Shown here: piece by piece, positions 22,155 to 34,156 of the stretch | Layout: each line of letters opens with the position of its first letter | Numbering within the stretch: position 1 is the first letter of the stretch | NCBI GenBank assembly: GCA_021030915.1 | Contig: JAGEMR010000002.1 | Span: 124,001 to 188,000, forward strand | Source of the DNA: Astrothelium macrocarpum | Taxonomy: Eukaryota; Ascomycota; Dothideomycetes; Trypetheliales; Trypetheliaceae | Direction: 5' to 3' | Length of the DNA stretch: 64,000 nt | Made by a program: the position numbers and the translations under genes | The notes under the pieces: model-generated | The model's input: only the letters and a program-made list of their open reading frames with translations | Told to the model about the DNA's origin: nothing | The model's database searches: none

Positions 22155-23051
22155 CTACCGATTCTGATTAAAATTCATACTGTATCCACCACTCTTCTCA
22201 TCCTTAACAAATTGAAAATTGTCCGTGCTAAGTCCGAACGGCTTCAAAATTCCATTCCCCAGCTCTTTCAATTTTCCCATCATCTCTCCCATCTCTTTAC
22301 TCTTCGTCTCCTCCAACCTGGGTGCCAACTCTCTCAACGCCCGCTCCACGCTCCTTCTATCCCCCGTCTGCAGCTCCTCCATATCAAGCAACTGCTTATA
22401 GTCCTCCTCTGCCCCCTGAAATGCTGCCCAGCCTCCAATCTCCGTCTGAGCCCTTGCCCGGCGCAGCAACGCCTTAATCCGAATGCGCTGCACATCCACC
22501 CTGCTGCGTCCGCTTTTCTCTAACGCCTCAATCCGTGATGCAATCTGCTCGTCGACCTCCTCCACCACACCACTCTCCCCACTCTTCCCTGCTTCTTCGT
22601 CCTCCTTTCCCTCTCCATCTATATCAGCTTTGACTTTCTTCGGTACAGGATCTATCCTCTCCAAGCACGCGAGGCTCTTTTCCGCAGCCTCTACCGCCGC
22701 CCTCCATTCGCCAAGCCTCAGCTGACATGCTGCAATGTTGCTGCGTAGTACCGCGAGGTCGAAGTCGAGGTAACCTGGGCATGCAGCAAGGGCTTTGTCA
22801 TATGTGGAGAGCGCGTCGCTGTAGGCGCCGCGGCCGAATTGGGTGTTAGCGGCGGTTTTGTGCGTATTCGATTCGTCGATGAGACTCTGGAGAACGTTAG
22901 TGACATTGATAGAGCGTAGGGTATGGAGAATTAGTACAGCTTCTTCTTCTGGGGGGAGGTGTTCGCTGAGCGTCTCTTCTTGTTTGGATGGTGAATGAGG
23001 TGCCAGAATCTCAGGCTGCTTTGGTGTAGAATCCGGAACTTCTCTAGCCAT
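22155..23051 (-). CDS. TPR protein, TTC1-like
   Basis: One exon, 298 residues, ATG at 23051. TPR units are visible in HKTAANTQFGRGAYSDALST, LRSNIAACQLRLGEW and the helices around IRIKALLRRARAQTEIG. The C-terminal segment LKELGNGILKPFGLSTDNFQ is the signature of the TTC1 family, whose members bind chaperone C-termini and small GTPases in animals; the fungal role is not defined. An acidic linker interrupts the TPRs. It shares a 191-base divergent upstream region with the HAD-hydrolase gene, and converges with p23. Confidence 0.88.
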   Translation of the reverse strand: MAREVPDSTPKQPEILAPHSPSKQEETLSEHLPPEEEAVLILHTLRSINVTNVLQSLIDESNTHKTAANTQFGRGAYSDALSTYDKALAACPGYLDFDLAVLRSNIAACQLRLGEWRAAVEAAEKSLACLERIDPVPKKVKADIDGEGKEDEEAGKSGESGVVEEVDEQIASRIEALEKSGRSRVDVQRIRIKALLRRARAQTEIGGWAAFQGAEEDYKQLLDMEELQTGDRRSVERALRELAPRLEETKSKEMGEMMGKLKELGNGILKPFGLSTDNFQFVKDEKSGGYSMNFNQNR

Positions 23052-23242
23052 AATATTGTGAAGTTTTCGTCAATTTGATTCGTAAATCAATCCAGCCTTA
23101 GACTTTACGAATATCTCTGCGGTCGATTTCCGCGCATGAGCTAGGATAATATTTTGAGCGTCGAACCCCCACCAAAATCCCCAAACCTTCCCAACTCTCA
23201 TCTCGTGAACTGGTAGGGCTACTAAATTCACTCAAAAACAAC

Positions 23243-24282
23243 ATGTCTACATCCACAGGGTATGAGGTCATTCTAGAGACTTCGACAATGGCTGATTCTC
23301 CAGAGCCTGCCCCCAATCCGGGCATGCCTGTTCGACATGGACGGGCTCCTCATCAATTCTGAAGACCTCTACAGCCTCTGTACCAACATAGTCCTTCGTG
23401 AAAACGGGAAGCCTGATCTTCCCTGGAACATCAAAGCTCAACTTCAAGGTCGTCCTGCTCCAGAGGTATTCGTCCTTTCTCGTCCACACCGCTCCTCCTT
23501 CCTCCTTCACCCCTCCATTAATCTCAATCCAAACACCCCCTCACATATCTCTCTAGGCCTCCCGCATCCTCCAAGACTGGGCCCAGCTCCCCATCACCTC
23601 CGACGCCTACCGCGCCCGCGTCCTCGCGCTCCAAACAGAGCACTTCCCTTCCTGCCAACCCCTCCCAGGCGTTCCTACGCTCCTCCACGCCCTCGCCAAC
23701 ACACGCACCCACCTCGCACTCGCAACATCATCACAATCGCCCACCTTCCACCTCAAGACGCAGCATCTCGAAGATCTCTTCTCCGTGTTCAGCGCCGATC
23801 GCCGCGTGCTCGGCGATGACCCCCGGATACCAAAGGGCAGGGGGAAACCTGCGCCAGACATCTACCTGGTGGCGTTGGAGGCGGTGAATGCGGGAATCCG
23901 GCGGACTAATGCAGTGGCGAAGGAGGAGGGTGGTGGGAAGGCGGAAGAGGAAGTGCGGCCAGAGGAGTGTCTAGTATTCGAGGACTCGGTGCCTGGAGTG
24001 GAGGCGGCCAGGCGAGCGGGGATGCAGGTGATTTGGTGTCCGCATCCCGGGCTGCTGGGGGAGTATAGGGGGAGGGAGAAGGAGGTGTTGGCCGGGTTGA
24101 CGGGGCAGCATCGGGAGGAGGAGGGCAAGACGGAGTTGGAGAGGAAGAATGAGGATTTTGGAAGGGTCGAGGGAGGAATCAAAAGGGTGAAGGGTGCGCC
24201 AGGGGAGATTGATGATGGGTGGGGGACGTTGGTGGAGAGTTTAGAGGATTTTCCATATACTGATTACGGGATACGGATATGA
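23243..24282 (+). CDS. HAD-superfamily hydrolase, GS1/Gpp-like
   Basis: Exons 23243-23259, 23306-23465, 23557-24282 give 300 residues. Motif I is CLFDMDGLLINSED (nucleophile Asp and general-acid Asp), motif II is ATSSQ, and motifs III/IV are GKPAPDIYL and CLVFEDSVPGVEAARRAGM. This is the sugar-phosphate/GS1-like branch of HAD phosphatases; substrate unknown. A family-atypical acidic, Glu/Gly-rich stretch separates the last motif from the C-terminus. The first exon has only 17 coding bases; the acceptor read here is the second AG of CAGAG (23301-23305), because only it keeps phase into LPPIRACLFDMDG. Confidence 0.88.
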
Positions 24283-25121
24283 CGACCACTTGGATTTGTA
24301 TATGGTATACCATACCCCGCTGATAGACAATTGGCGAAGGGTCGTGAAAGTCATGCATATCCTGGTTTTCAGGTTCACTGATATTGTGAGTGAGCACTTT
24401 ATTATTCACTTGGGTAACTATCCTCCTGGCTATGTCGTTAATTGAAGCACGCCGATGATTGAAGTGCACATCTCCTTGGTCGGAATTCTTGATATATCTG
24501 CAAGATAAATCCTGAACATTCTGTTGACTTGTCGATATTGAAACCAGCATTCAGTCAATATTGTGGAAAATGTTTAGATACGGGTTTTCTTACGCACGAT
24601 GTTGACAGATTCGCTTTTTCTGACCTCTTCAGAGTGTCACATCTAAAAATACCAAATTCACTTACAGTCTTCTCCAATCATCCGAACATTCTCCCGCTCC
24701 CATCACAGCCGCGATTATTTCCGGTAAGCAATACATGTAAATCACAAGAGTGTGATCAAGTTGTTGTGTACGTTGACATCCCCTCAATGCAACTCATGCT
24801 CGCTGTGCACTTGCTGATTGGACAACAGCTATCCCTCCGCCGCGCTAACGGCTTGCCATTTCAAGGTGCGTTTGGTCAACCACGTTGTGAATGCTTACAC
24901 GCTCACGAAAGCTGCCTCGTGTTGAGGCTGCTCCGGAAATGGCGGATGCTGTTCTGGACTTGTTGACAGCGGGGTTGATGTGGGGGTATGTTTGAACTGA
25001 AGACTAGTGTAAAAGGTATATTTCTGGAGACCATTGGGTTTCAACTGTTTCTCTGTCTGCTTCGAGTAGAAAGGCTACTCGTTTCTTGGACTCTCGAACT
25101 ACGAAAAGAATCACTCTAACC
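24283..25121. other. Intergenic region
   Basis: 839 bases downstream of the HAD gene. Short open frames lack conserved composition; nothing else seen. Confidence 0.5.
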
Positions 25122-25466
25122 ATGCTTTCTTTTTCTGCTGCCTCAAGAAGGCATTTCCCCACCGTCGCAGTCTCAAGTGTCACTATTGACCACAAACAAG
25201 TGCTAGCATTGCATCAAACGCAGTCGCTGATCATTCCTGCTCTACGACGAGTGACTATCTTCATTCTTCATTTCCTCCTCGCTTGTCTTTCGTCAGCACT
25301 TCATGTGCTCCGGCTATTGTGGCACGCAACCGAACCCCACCGCGATCGCTATGCAGAACAATTCGTCCGCAATCTGATGAGTCCCACGGCGGTGTTCATT
25401 TTCATCTTTTGGCCAGGATGGCTCGTAGTTGGCGCTGTTGGTCTTGTATGGAAAGTCCTTGGATAG
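25122..25466 (+). CDS. Small putative membrane protein (114 residues)
   Basis: ATG at 25122 in a good context (CTAACC before ATG) opens 114 codons. The middle holds a hydrophobic helix (VTIFILHFLLACLSSALHVL) and the C-terminus a second (TAVFIFIFWPGWLVVGAVGL). The N-terminal 40 residues are polar with basic residues. I do not recognise a family; the two clean hydrophobic segments and an isolated position between two flanking genes argue for a real gene, but a chance ORF cannot be excluded. Confidence 0.45.
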   Translation: MLSFSAASRRHFPTVAVSSVTIDHKQVLALHQTQSLIIPALRRVTIFILHFLLACLSSALHVLRLLWHATEPHRDRYAEQFVRNLMSPTAVFIFIFWPGWLVVGAVGLVWKVLG

Positions 25467-25670
25467 AGATTGGCTGCCGCGTCTGACGCAGTACCACTGA
25501 ATACTTTGCTGGGCATCTGCGCAGCATAGTGCGTTTTGTCCTTTGTACTCAAATCAAAACAAGGGCACTCTGACAAATGACACAGAAAGATTACTAGCTT
25601 CAAGCGCGATTTCGGTGGTTCATTCCCTTCTTCTCGGATCGAGGACTTTCGTCACCTGAGCGATCCAGAC

Positions 25671-26761
25671 TCACGATCCCTGAAAGTACGGATTCCCTTC
25701 CGCATCCGTGCGAGGTCCTTTGGCATAGTTCTTGCCATCCTCAAACTCTTTCCAAGCGCTAGCGGGATAGATATGCTTGTGTTTCACATACCAATTACGG
25801 TCAACTACTTTTGTTAGATTTGGATCGTCATGAGCGCCTTCGAGCTCGGCGTCAGGGATGGTGCTTGAGTCCTGGGCCCTCTTTTCACCGGATCGGAGTA
25901 ATAGTGCTTGATAAGAGGGCTCGTTGGTGTTTGATTTACGTGATGGGGATGCTGTAGTTGGTTCGGCGGAGAAGTCGAAGAGAGGGCCATAATAGCCTTC
26001 CGTTTTATTGATGATGAAGTGATAGAGATCGAATTGCTTTAAATTGTTAAATACCTAGCTTTCAGATGCAATGACACAGGGTGACTTACATGTGGGATAA
26101 TCATATCACCTCTGACAAGCATCAATTCATCCGTGCTCATCCTAGCCCAGCCTTTTCGAGTATTGTCTTTCTTATCTGTATTGTCTTGGCCACTGCGGAC
26201 ACCTACTTTGCGGGCTCTTTCGAGGAATAGTGAGATTTGTTCGCCTTTCTTCATTCGAATTGCTCCACCATATTTATTAGATCCTTCGTAAAATACAAAT
26301 GGCATCATGACTTCCGTAGCCTTGACAATCTCTTGCACAATTAGATATTCTTTGCGGAGCTCTTCCTTGAGTTTCGCTTCTCGCGCTAAAGCTGATTTTG
26401 TCACGTTCTTTGGCGCCAGTCTGTTATTGACATCTGGCCTGGCCCGTTTCAAAGGAGCAGACACGTCTATTGCGTCAGAGTCCACTTTTGACCTCGGCTC
26501 AGCAGGGCTGGATGTGCTTAAATCATGGTTACTGGTCTCCCCATCCGGATCAAAAGAAAGCAGAGGCTTTGCCGAGGATTTGCCCGACTTTTTCTTGCGT
26601 CGTTGAGGTGTATCTTTATGAGAAGCATCAGATTCTGTTTGTTGGTCCAGGACTTCTGCACGGCGTTTGCGAAAGTCCTCTAACTTGACAAGACCCACAG
26701 TCTGAGATTTAAGCAAGTCTTCGGCAGTGGCATTTTGTGTCTGAAAGCGAGACTCTGTCAT
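25671..26761 (-). CDS. XAP5/FAM50 family protein
   Basis: Exons 26090-26761 and 25671-26036 (minus strand, 53-nt intron) give 345 residues. The N-terminal half is charged (LEDFRKRRAEVLDQQ, RRKKKSGKSSAK) with a likely nuclear localisation signal. The XAP5 domain spans the C-terminal half: LRKEYLIVQEIVKATEVM, then PFVFYEGSNKYGGAIRMKKG, DELMLVRGDMIIPH, and, after the intron, QFDLYHFIINKTEGYYGPLF and VVDRNWYVKHKHIYPASAW. FAM50/XAP5 proteins are nuclear and are associated with the spliceosome or chromatin in animals, plants (XCT) and fission yeast. Divergent from the kinase gene at 28872. Confidence 0.93.
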
Positions 26762-28871
26762 TAAACTTGTTCGAAAGTTTTGTTGTTAATGTTCTGTGAT
26801 ACCCTGGTGATGAAGAAGTTTTGCAGTCACGGAAGTGTACCCAAAATTTGAATGTTGTCCAGGGTATGGACGAATTTAACGGCCGCATTATCCATATCCT
26901 TGGCACTACTGTTTTTTGGTCAATATAATGAGTCCATCGTTAGTAGTTTGAATTTCTTGAAACCCGGCCTGAGCCCCCATCGTTTATGGGGGATCTCACC
27001 TGAGAGTGTCAAGCTTAGAACGCATTTAGCTAAACTCTCGAGTATTTCCTCCATCATCTGTTCGAGTCAGTCTAAAGATCGTCTCATCAAATTAGCAGAG
27101 CCTCAACTTCGGTCAATCTTGCTTTGACGTCATTCTTAAATATTTCGCCAAATCAACTATCTTGACTACGGATCAAGTCCCAATCCAGAATATTTTCAAC
27201 AGAAACCAATCTCTCTTAATTTCTCAACACGACAAATACTCAACCATCCACTGTGTGATGTCTTTGCAAATAAATCCATTCTTGTGACATGCGATTCATC
27301 GTCGTTGTAGGGTAACACGTGCTCTTGCTTGCAAAATTGTGTTGTGGTACCACAGACATGTATGGCATGGCAACTACACTGTTAAATGAGAACATGAGGG
27401 CTCAGGAGTATGGAAGAAATGCGTTAAGTAGGAATGAAAGTCTTGTAGCACTTTAAATATATTTTCCTATTTATTACGTCTTGTCACCACAGCATCCAAT
27501 TAGAAGCAGTCTATGCCGAATAAATGAGGGTCTATGTTGGCAGAGCAGGAGAGCAATAGTGATGATCACTTCTTGGTCCCGGCAATCACGATGGTTCTCG
27601 GGATGATAGGTTTTATGGTACGCTAATGCAAGAAGGCACCACAAGAGGAAAAAAATGAAAAATTAATAGCGCAAAATGTGAGTGTAGCTAAGATCTGGTC
27701 ATAGCTATACATGGGATTTCGTTCTCATATATCTTGAACACGGTTGAGAAGGGCCCAACGGATGGTATCTCATACCAACTGTAAAGCCCAGGCGTCGAAG
27801 CAACCGACATATATCTCCAAGTGTTGAAGAGCTAAAAATGAGAGTCCTGTAAAGAATCCTGGCAAGCGCTGCATCTTATCTGTATACACACGGGTTTCTT
27901 ATTTGGGCAGCCTGGCAAAAAATCTGTACCTAGTCGATGCTTGCTACACATGAAAAAGCTACTACCTTTGGATGTTGTTTCCAAGCAAAAGGGCATAATA
28001 ACCAAGAAAGCGGAGCAAAACAATCGCTTTCTGAATCTGAGCAGGTTCAAGCGCCATGCGCCAGTTCTGGCACGGCATAACGAGCAAAAGTCTGGGAGAA
28101 GGGACATTGTGGGGGACACAATGGAACAAATGACCCATGGATTGAGGACACTGTCTCTTATGGTGAACTTACAGAATTGTTGTCTGGACCAGGGAAGCGT
28201 TCAAATCCAGCTGTCCCAATCGTCCATGGACTACATAGTGAGAGAAGGGAGCGCCACCAATATACGCAAGCAGATAGCATTTCGATCCTGGATTGGACAT
28301 GGTGTTGTGCATATATCAAATCAGTGCCCAGCGCTTTATCAACACCTCGGCCGACATGCCTCGATGTAGAAATATGAAGTGGAAATAGTGTTGTGGGAGT
28401 TGCAAATACCAAGCACGACAAGCTAGCCGAAGGTCTTGGTGATGGAGTTTGTTTTTCTTGGCTGCCCAGCCCAGCAGCCTTGCCCAAGCCCCTCTCCTAC
28501 CAACTGCTTCCCATCCTATCTACCGACAAAGCCATCATTGCTATCAGTCGCACTTGGTTATCACTGCAGTTTGCTTCCTCCATCCCTATCCAGAATCCCT
28601 TAAATTGTCGCAGTGTCGCATTGCGCCCGTGAGAACTTTGATTGCCACGTCGCTTTTGTTACTAATCCCCGATTGCCGCTTGAGGTCATAACTGCACCTA
28701 GGCGGACGCCACATTCCACTTCACGCGCCCGTTCAGATTATTTCTCAACCACGGAATCTGCGGCACCACGAGGAAGGGTAAAGGCAAGGGCCACTTCAAC
28801 TCACTTGGCCGTCCGCGGCCAAGGACGGCCATTCACAAGCACAATTCGCTCCATCGTGACAAGACCGTCGA
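26762..28871. other. Long divergent intergenic region, 2.1 kb
   Basis: Lies between the XAP5 gene and the kinase gene. Open frames such as 27941-28369 have no family signature or plausible splice partners. The 3' half is probably the promoter and leader of the kinase gene. Nothing firm is seen. Confidence 0.5.
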
Positions 28872-30839
28872 ATGGCACCTGAAGAGAGCCCATCCAACGA
28901 TTTCCGCAAACTCCGCGTTCATACGACTTCTCCTATACGACCTCCGCCTTCGCCGTTTGCTGCGCTTGTACACGATGATTTGGTCGACGGGGGGAGTCAG
29001 GAAACACTGAAACCCGCAAACGAGATCGCAGGCACGCCTCTGGACGATGAGCTCCCCGCTCGTTATGGGTCAACAGACTCTAATGTCATAGCCTCGAGTT
29101 CAGACTCTCGAGATGGCTCGGCACGGGTGCGCACCTCCATTTCGTTCAATGATACGATGAAGCTTGACGACGGCCGCCTTCATACATTGCACGAACCTCT
29201 ACCAAAGAAAAAGGTTCGATCACGATCTCGCGGGCGCTCGCTCATGCATGAATTGGCACAAGAGTACGGTAGCTCAGGTGGACCGGTGAAGAATACTGAA
29301 TATGTCGAGCAGTTGACGGATAGCCCGTACGCTCCACAAGCGATGCCATTCGACATAAACGCAAAGAAGCAAGCAAATGGGAATCACGTCCTGCATTCCT
29401 CTATTGATAAGCTTCCGAAAGATGAAGAAGAGCTTAGGGATTATGATAAGGTCGCGTCTTTGACATCGGATTCAAGTGTCTCTCCTTCTGGGGATGAGGT
29501 CAAGACACCCATCGACACCATACCCCAAATGGACAGTCTCCCTTCACCCGTTGCTACCACGTCGTCGCCAACATCCTATACGACGAATAATTCGACAGAA
29601 GCCATGCCCATGCCCATGCCCATGCAAAGGCGCACAAGTTCCGTTTTCTCGAAGGGTGCCTTATCAGACGCTTCACGCCCGGGTAACCTCCGCCGGAACA
29701 GTCGGCGTCACTCTCGGCGCTCCACATCAAATTCCACTTCCAAGTCTCCAGCAAGCGCCTTCTTATCACAATGGGGCAAGGGCAGGGAAGAGGTCGCTGC
29801 TTTGACCGAACCCGATGAAGAGGGACAGGAAATCGGCGATCATAGTAAGTATATTATCGGCCGCGAGATTGGCCGCGGCGGCTTCAGCTCCGTCAAAGAA
29901 GTCTTTACGATTGAAGATTCGGTCCGCGTCCGGCGCGCCGTGAAAATCGTGCGCAAGCGCGTCCCTGGTACCAGCGAGAGTGAGAACGAGAAGATGCAAG
30001 CCAAATTCGAGCACGAAGTCTCGGTCTGGCGGTATCTTAGCCACCGCCACATCCTCCCCCTGTTGGCCGTCTATGATACGTCCTTTGCCACCTTCTGTAT
30101 TACCCGCCTTAACCAGGGTGGCACTCTGTTTGATGCTGTCCGCGGCACTCGTCGCAGCGCTCGTCGAGGCCTTGCTGCCCCGCTAGCCACCCGTTACCTC
30201 GCTCAGCTTGCATCCGCGCTCCGCTATCTCCATGAAGACGTCCGCATGGTCCATCGTGATGTTAAGCTTGAGAACTGTCTTATTGACATGTCCCGCCCGG
30301 ATGCACATACCAGAGGAGGGACTCTCCAGCTCTGTGACTTTGGCATGGCGGATTTTATCACCGACGATGCACAGAGCGTGTCTGATATTGCGGGTGTGGT
30401 GCAAGCTGATGAGGGAGCAGGTTCTGGTAATGGCAGAGGCGACGCAATGAATGAGGCGTCTGTGGTGTTGGGCAGCCTGGAGTACGCATCTCCGGAGGGG
30501 CTGGCTAGCCAGGGTATTCCCATGTTTGTGACGACGGGAGACATCTGGGCGTATGGCGTTATTGCTTATGCGGTCCTTGTCGGCGATCTTCCGTTTCGTC
30601 ACGAATTCTGGCCGAAGTTGCAGAGCCAGATTCGCGAGAGTGAGTGGGATGTGCAGGCGCTCAGAAATGCGGCTACTGTGAAGGAGATGGAGGATCGAGA
30701 GGGAAATGTCGAAGAGTTGGTTAGGGGATGCTTGACAGTCAATGTGAATCAAAGGTGGAGGGTCACGGACGTGGTCAGTAGTCGATGGTTGGGGGAATTT
30801 GGAGACTCCGACGAAGAGTCGGATCAAAACTGGAGCTAG
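28872..30839 (+). CDS. Ser/Thr protein kinase with long disordered N-terminus
   Basis: One exon, 655 residues, ATG at 28872. Residues 1 to about 315 are Ser/Pro/Arg-rich and hold basophilic or proline-directed sites (KKKVRSRSRGRSL, QRRTSSVF). The kinase domain starts at KYIIGREIGRGGFSSVKEVF (Gly loop), with RRAVKIVRK (ATP Lys), KFEHEVSVWR (helix C Glu), MVHRDVKLENCLID (catalytic loop), LCDFGMADF (DFG) and LEYASPEGL (APE variant). All catalytic residues are present. The activation segment carries a long Gly/Asp-rich insert. It looks CAMK-like; I cannot assign a named orthologue. Confidence 0.9.
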   Translation: MAPEESPSNDFRKLRVHTTSPIRPPPSPFAALVHDDLVDGGSQETLKPANEIAGTPLDDELPARYGSTDSNVIASSSDSRDGSARVRTSISFNDTMKLDDGRLHTLHEPLPKKKVRSRSRGRSLMHELAQEYGSSGGPVKNTEYVEQLTDSPYAPQAMPFDINAKKQANGNHVLHSSIDKLPKDEEELRDYDKVASLTSDSSVSPSGDEVKTPIDTIPQMDSLPSPVATTSSPTSYTTNNSTEAMPMPMPMQRRTSSVFSKGALSDASRPGNLRRNSRRHSRRSTSNSTSKSPASAFLSQWGKGREEVAALTEPDEEGQEIGDHSKYIIGREIGRGGFSSVKEVFTIEDSVRVRRAVKIVRKRVPGTSESENEKMQAKFEHEVSVWRYLSHRHILPLLAVYDTSFATFCITRLNQGGTLFDAVRGTRRSARRGLAAPLATRYLAQLASALRYLHEDVRMVHRDVKLENCLIDMSRPDAHTRGGTLQLCDFGMADFITDDAQSVSDIAGVVQADEGAGSGNGRGDAMNEASVVLGSLEYASPEGLASQGIPMFVTTGDIWAYGVIAYAVLVGDLPFRHEFWPKLQSQIRESEWDVQALRNAATVKEMEDREGNVEELVRGCLTVNVNQRWRVTDVVSSRWLGEFGDSDEESDQNWS

Positions 30840-32034
30840 TGCATGCCATTGACCGCGATTGAAGGAGTGGCATTGCATTACAAAACTTTGTGGTTTGTCT
30901 ACGTTTCTGCTTTTATTGTGTATGGTATGTAAGTGTCTTAAGAGCGTTGGCGAATGCGTTCTTGATGACCCTTTATGATACCCTGTTTACTATGGTTTTC
31001 TGGAAAGTCTCAGCTCTTTCATGCATCGTTATCATTGGCGGCATGTTTTTCGTTTTGCGGCTTGAATCTAATAAATGCCTCCAGCGCTGTGTCCCCCTCT
31101 TTGGGAGCAGTCGGCACTGGGCCCGAGTCTCATCTGTATACTGTCTTTGTGATGCTCTTCTTCTTCTATATGTGCAAGAATCTTCAATTCCAATGTTCAT
31201 TTATCTTTTGCATGCAGGCTTGTCCGAGATTATATACCGTTGGACTGTGGGAAGAAGCCATTCAGGGGCATACTAAGGCATTACGTGAACACTCCGTCAA
31301 ATCGAATGAAGATATTGGTTGATTTTCTTTTTGCAATATTATCTATCTGTGAATTGGTCCCAGAATTGTGATTTTCGTATATACAAATGCACAAGCAGAA
31401 CAGCTGTGTTGCAGCTTTGGCGACTGCATCACCATTCCGTTGGCAGCAACTGCGTGGCTATTGTGTGGCATCACGACGGACAGGCCGAACGTTCGATTGG
31501 ACTGTCATTTGCTCCCAAGTTTAACAATAACGATATCTAGAAGAAGGAGTCGGCAGCACTGGGATGTACCTTTGCCAAATTCAAGGTTCCGGCCATATTT
31601 ATCCACATATCCACCTCTTCCCGGACACAAAAGCCACGCCCATCATATGAAGCGATTTTCAAAGCACATGAAGCCAATTTGGCAGAAACCGGGATTATAG
31701 ATTGCTTAGGCATTTCTTTTGTATAAATGCTTATTTTCGAAGATCTATTTGAGCTACTCGTATAGAGAAGGTAAAGTATCCTGCGTTTAAGTGCCTCCAT
31801 ATGCGAGGTGACTCGTTCCTTATCTTCAATAGCGGCTGAGCAGAGTCGTTTAGGAATTGCTTTATGAATATTCGCGAACAAGCATGTACATTCCTATGCG
31901 ATGACTATTTACCTAAATTCGCCATACATTGATAGGCTCGCAGGATACAAATGGACACCGAGTACCCTGTAATGTTCAGAATAATTCATATTCATTCATG
32001 GATATGCTTATGCATTCATATTTTATGCAATATA
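30840..32034. other. Intergenic region up to first transposon
   Basis: 1.2 kb with no supported gene. A minus-strand frame at 31537-31881 has no ATG start and no clear family. AT content rises toward 32034. Confidence 0.45.
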
Positions 32035-32077
32035 GGAGTTTTCACCACGACCCGGACGGTCCCGGGACCCGGACACC
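32035..32077 (+). repeat. Left terminal inverted repeat
   Basis: Starts GGAGTTTTCACCACGACC and ends GGACACC; 42 of 43 bases match the reverse complement of 34157-34199. The one difference is G/A. Confidence 0.95.
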
Positions 32078-32125
32078 TCAAATTTTGGCCAACTCCACAA
32101 TTTGAATACGAATTATACCACCAAT

Positions 32126-34156
32126 ATGAATCCAATGGAAAAAGCAATTGTAACAGCAAATACGCAGGAATTTCCTAATTATATTCAGATAATAAAAAGA
32201 TTTGAAATCAATTATTCAATGTTATTGCGTCGTCATAGGGATGTCCACAGGTCCATAGAAGAAATTCATCAAAATAGATTAGCGAAATTTTCAGCATAAT
32301 AGAAAAAGACACTAATTCAGTAGATTAATATATTTATAATTCATGATATCCCATTTACGGTATGAATAATTCGAAATTTTGCCATTAATATTGGTAAAAA
32401 GAAAATAGGAAAAAATTGGATAATTTGTTTTGTATAATATCATCAATCGTAATTAAAATCAGAATTTCTCATTTCATTTAATTTTATTCAAAAAAGAACA
32501 GATAATTATATTCAGATTCAGTTATATTTTAAAAAAATATGAATTATTAAATAATATTATTTTGTAATTAATAATTTGACAGATACATTTTAAAATTATT
32601 CAATATAAAATCTCATTATAAAATATATATAATATAAATGAAAAAGGTTTCGTTATAGGTCAAATTTCTATCTATCATTATATATTTAATAAAGCAATTT
32701 ATGAATGAGGTCTTTTTAAAAAAATAGATATAGATGATTCTCATTCGTGGATTATTGTATTCGCTGTTATTTATATGGACGGTAAAATTTTACCTTTTTC
32801 ATTCATTTATAATATATAATCCAATATTATATAAAATTCATGATTTTAATATATGAATAATATTATTCATAAATACAATTTTATTTCATTTATTTCAGAT
32901 TAGACGAATAATAAAATTGGATTGATCTGATTAAAAAAGATATTCAATAAAAATATCAAAAATAAAATTAATGATAGTCTCAAATAAAGATTATTTATAT
33001 TAAATGGCTATAAATCTCATTTTATTATGAATTTTTTGAATTATTATCATAAGAAACGAATTTTGGTGGTTATATATCCTTCTTATTCTATTCATTATTT
33101 TCAATCATTGGATATGAATTTATTTAGATTATTAACAGAATATTATAATATTGGATTAAATAAATGGATTCAATAAATATAAGATTTAATTATCATAAAA
33201 AAGGCTGATTTTTTTCCAATATTTTGGATAATATATCAGCGAATTTTTATATCAAAAAATATCGCAAATAAATGATTTAAAATAGGATTCCAATCATTCG
33301 ATCCTTTGATAATATTCGATCAAATCAGTATTATAGATTTTTTAAAATAAATCGAACGTTCTTTTAATTCTAATTTTTCAATTATTATATTTATAAGATA
33401 TTAAAAATAATTTCGAAATAAATTCAATACCGAATTGTAGCCAATTATATAAAAAAAAATTGATAAATTTGTAATATAGAATTTGAAATAAAATATAGAG
33501 AATAATCTTCTTAGAATAGAATTTTCGAATTTTAAAAAAATAATTCAAATTCAGAAATATCATAAAAATCGCCGAAAATAATTAGAAATATTTTTTCAAT
33601 TCGATGGAATTATATTTTATATTTCCAGTAAAATCACATTTATTCGTGAATTACAATAATAACAGAAAAAGGCAGAATAATTTGAAAAGAAATAGAAGGA
33701 GGTTCAAAAGGTTCAATAACAGATTAATAAATAAATTGAAGCTGAACGTAAGGTAGAATGAAAACGCGACCGATAGAAAGTTCAATAACGGCGGAAAGAG
33801 GAACGAATTGTTCAGATATAACAGAAATAGAAGGCTATTGAATAACAAGTAATAAATAGACAGTTAAAGGCAGAAACACGTCAAAATAAACAGAAACAAC
33901 AGAAATAATAGAAAATATCAAAAAAGATTCAGAATATTGTGTGTATGAATGAAGAATGTATTAATGAGATGGAAGCATTTTCTGATCGAGATCATTTATA
34001 ACGAATAAAACGAATCCCATAACACTTTTTAGATTAAATTAATTATATCAAATAAAACGTATAAATTTGCATTATTGATTCAATTTATATGATCTTAATA
34101 TTTATTGTTGTTGTTGAGATAATCTAATTTGAACGTGTGGTGATGAGAACGAGTTT
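32126..34156 (+). pseudogene. Decayed Fot1/pogo-like transposase
   Basis: Only the N-terminus is still readable: from ATG 32126 to about 32296 the frame shows a helix-turn-helix of the psq/CENP-B type (NYSMLLRRHRDVHRS, compare the family's R-T-L-x-R-R pattern). After that stops and AT drift erase the DDE domain in all frames. The purine-rich stretch 33640-33910 probably represents the former Lys/Arg/Gln/Glu-rich C-terminal tail. The exact end of the former gene is unknown. Confidence 0.7.

Noticed and set aside
27941..28369. 142-codon plus-strand frame upstream of the kinase gene
   Set aside because: No family, low-information composition and no supporting splice sites; treated as leader or noncoding DNA.
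29603..29628. Short Met-Pro repeat (CCCATG units) in the kinase gene
   Set aside because: A simple in-frame microsatellite in a disordered region; not a separate feature.
31537..31881. 114-codon minus-strand frame before the first transposon
   Set aside because: Begins with TTG rather than ATG, and no family could be named.
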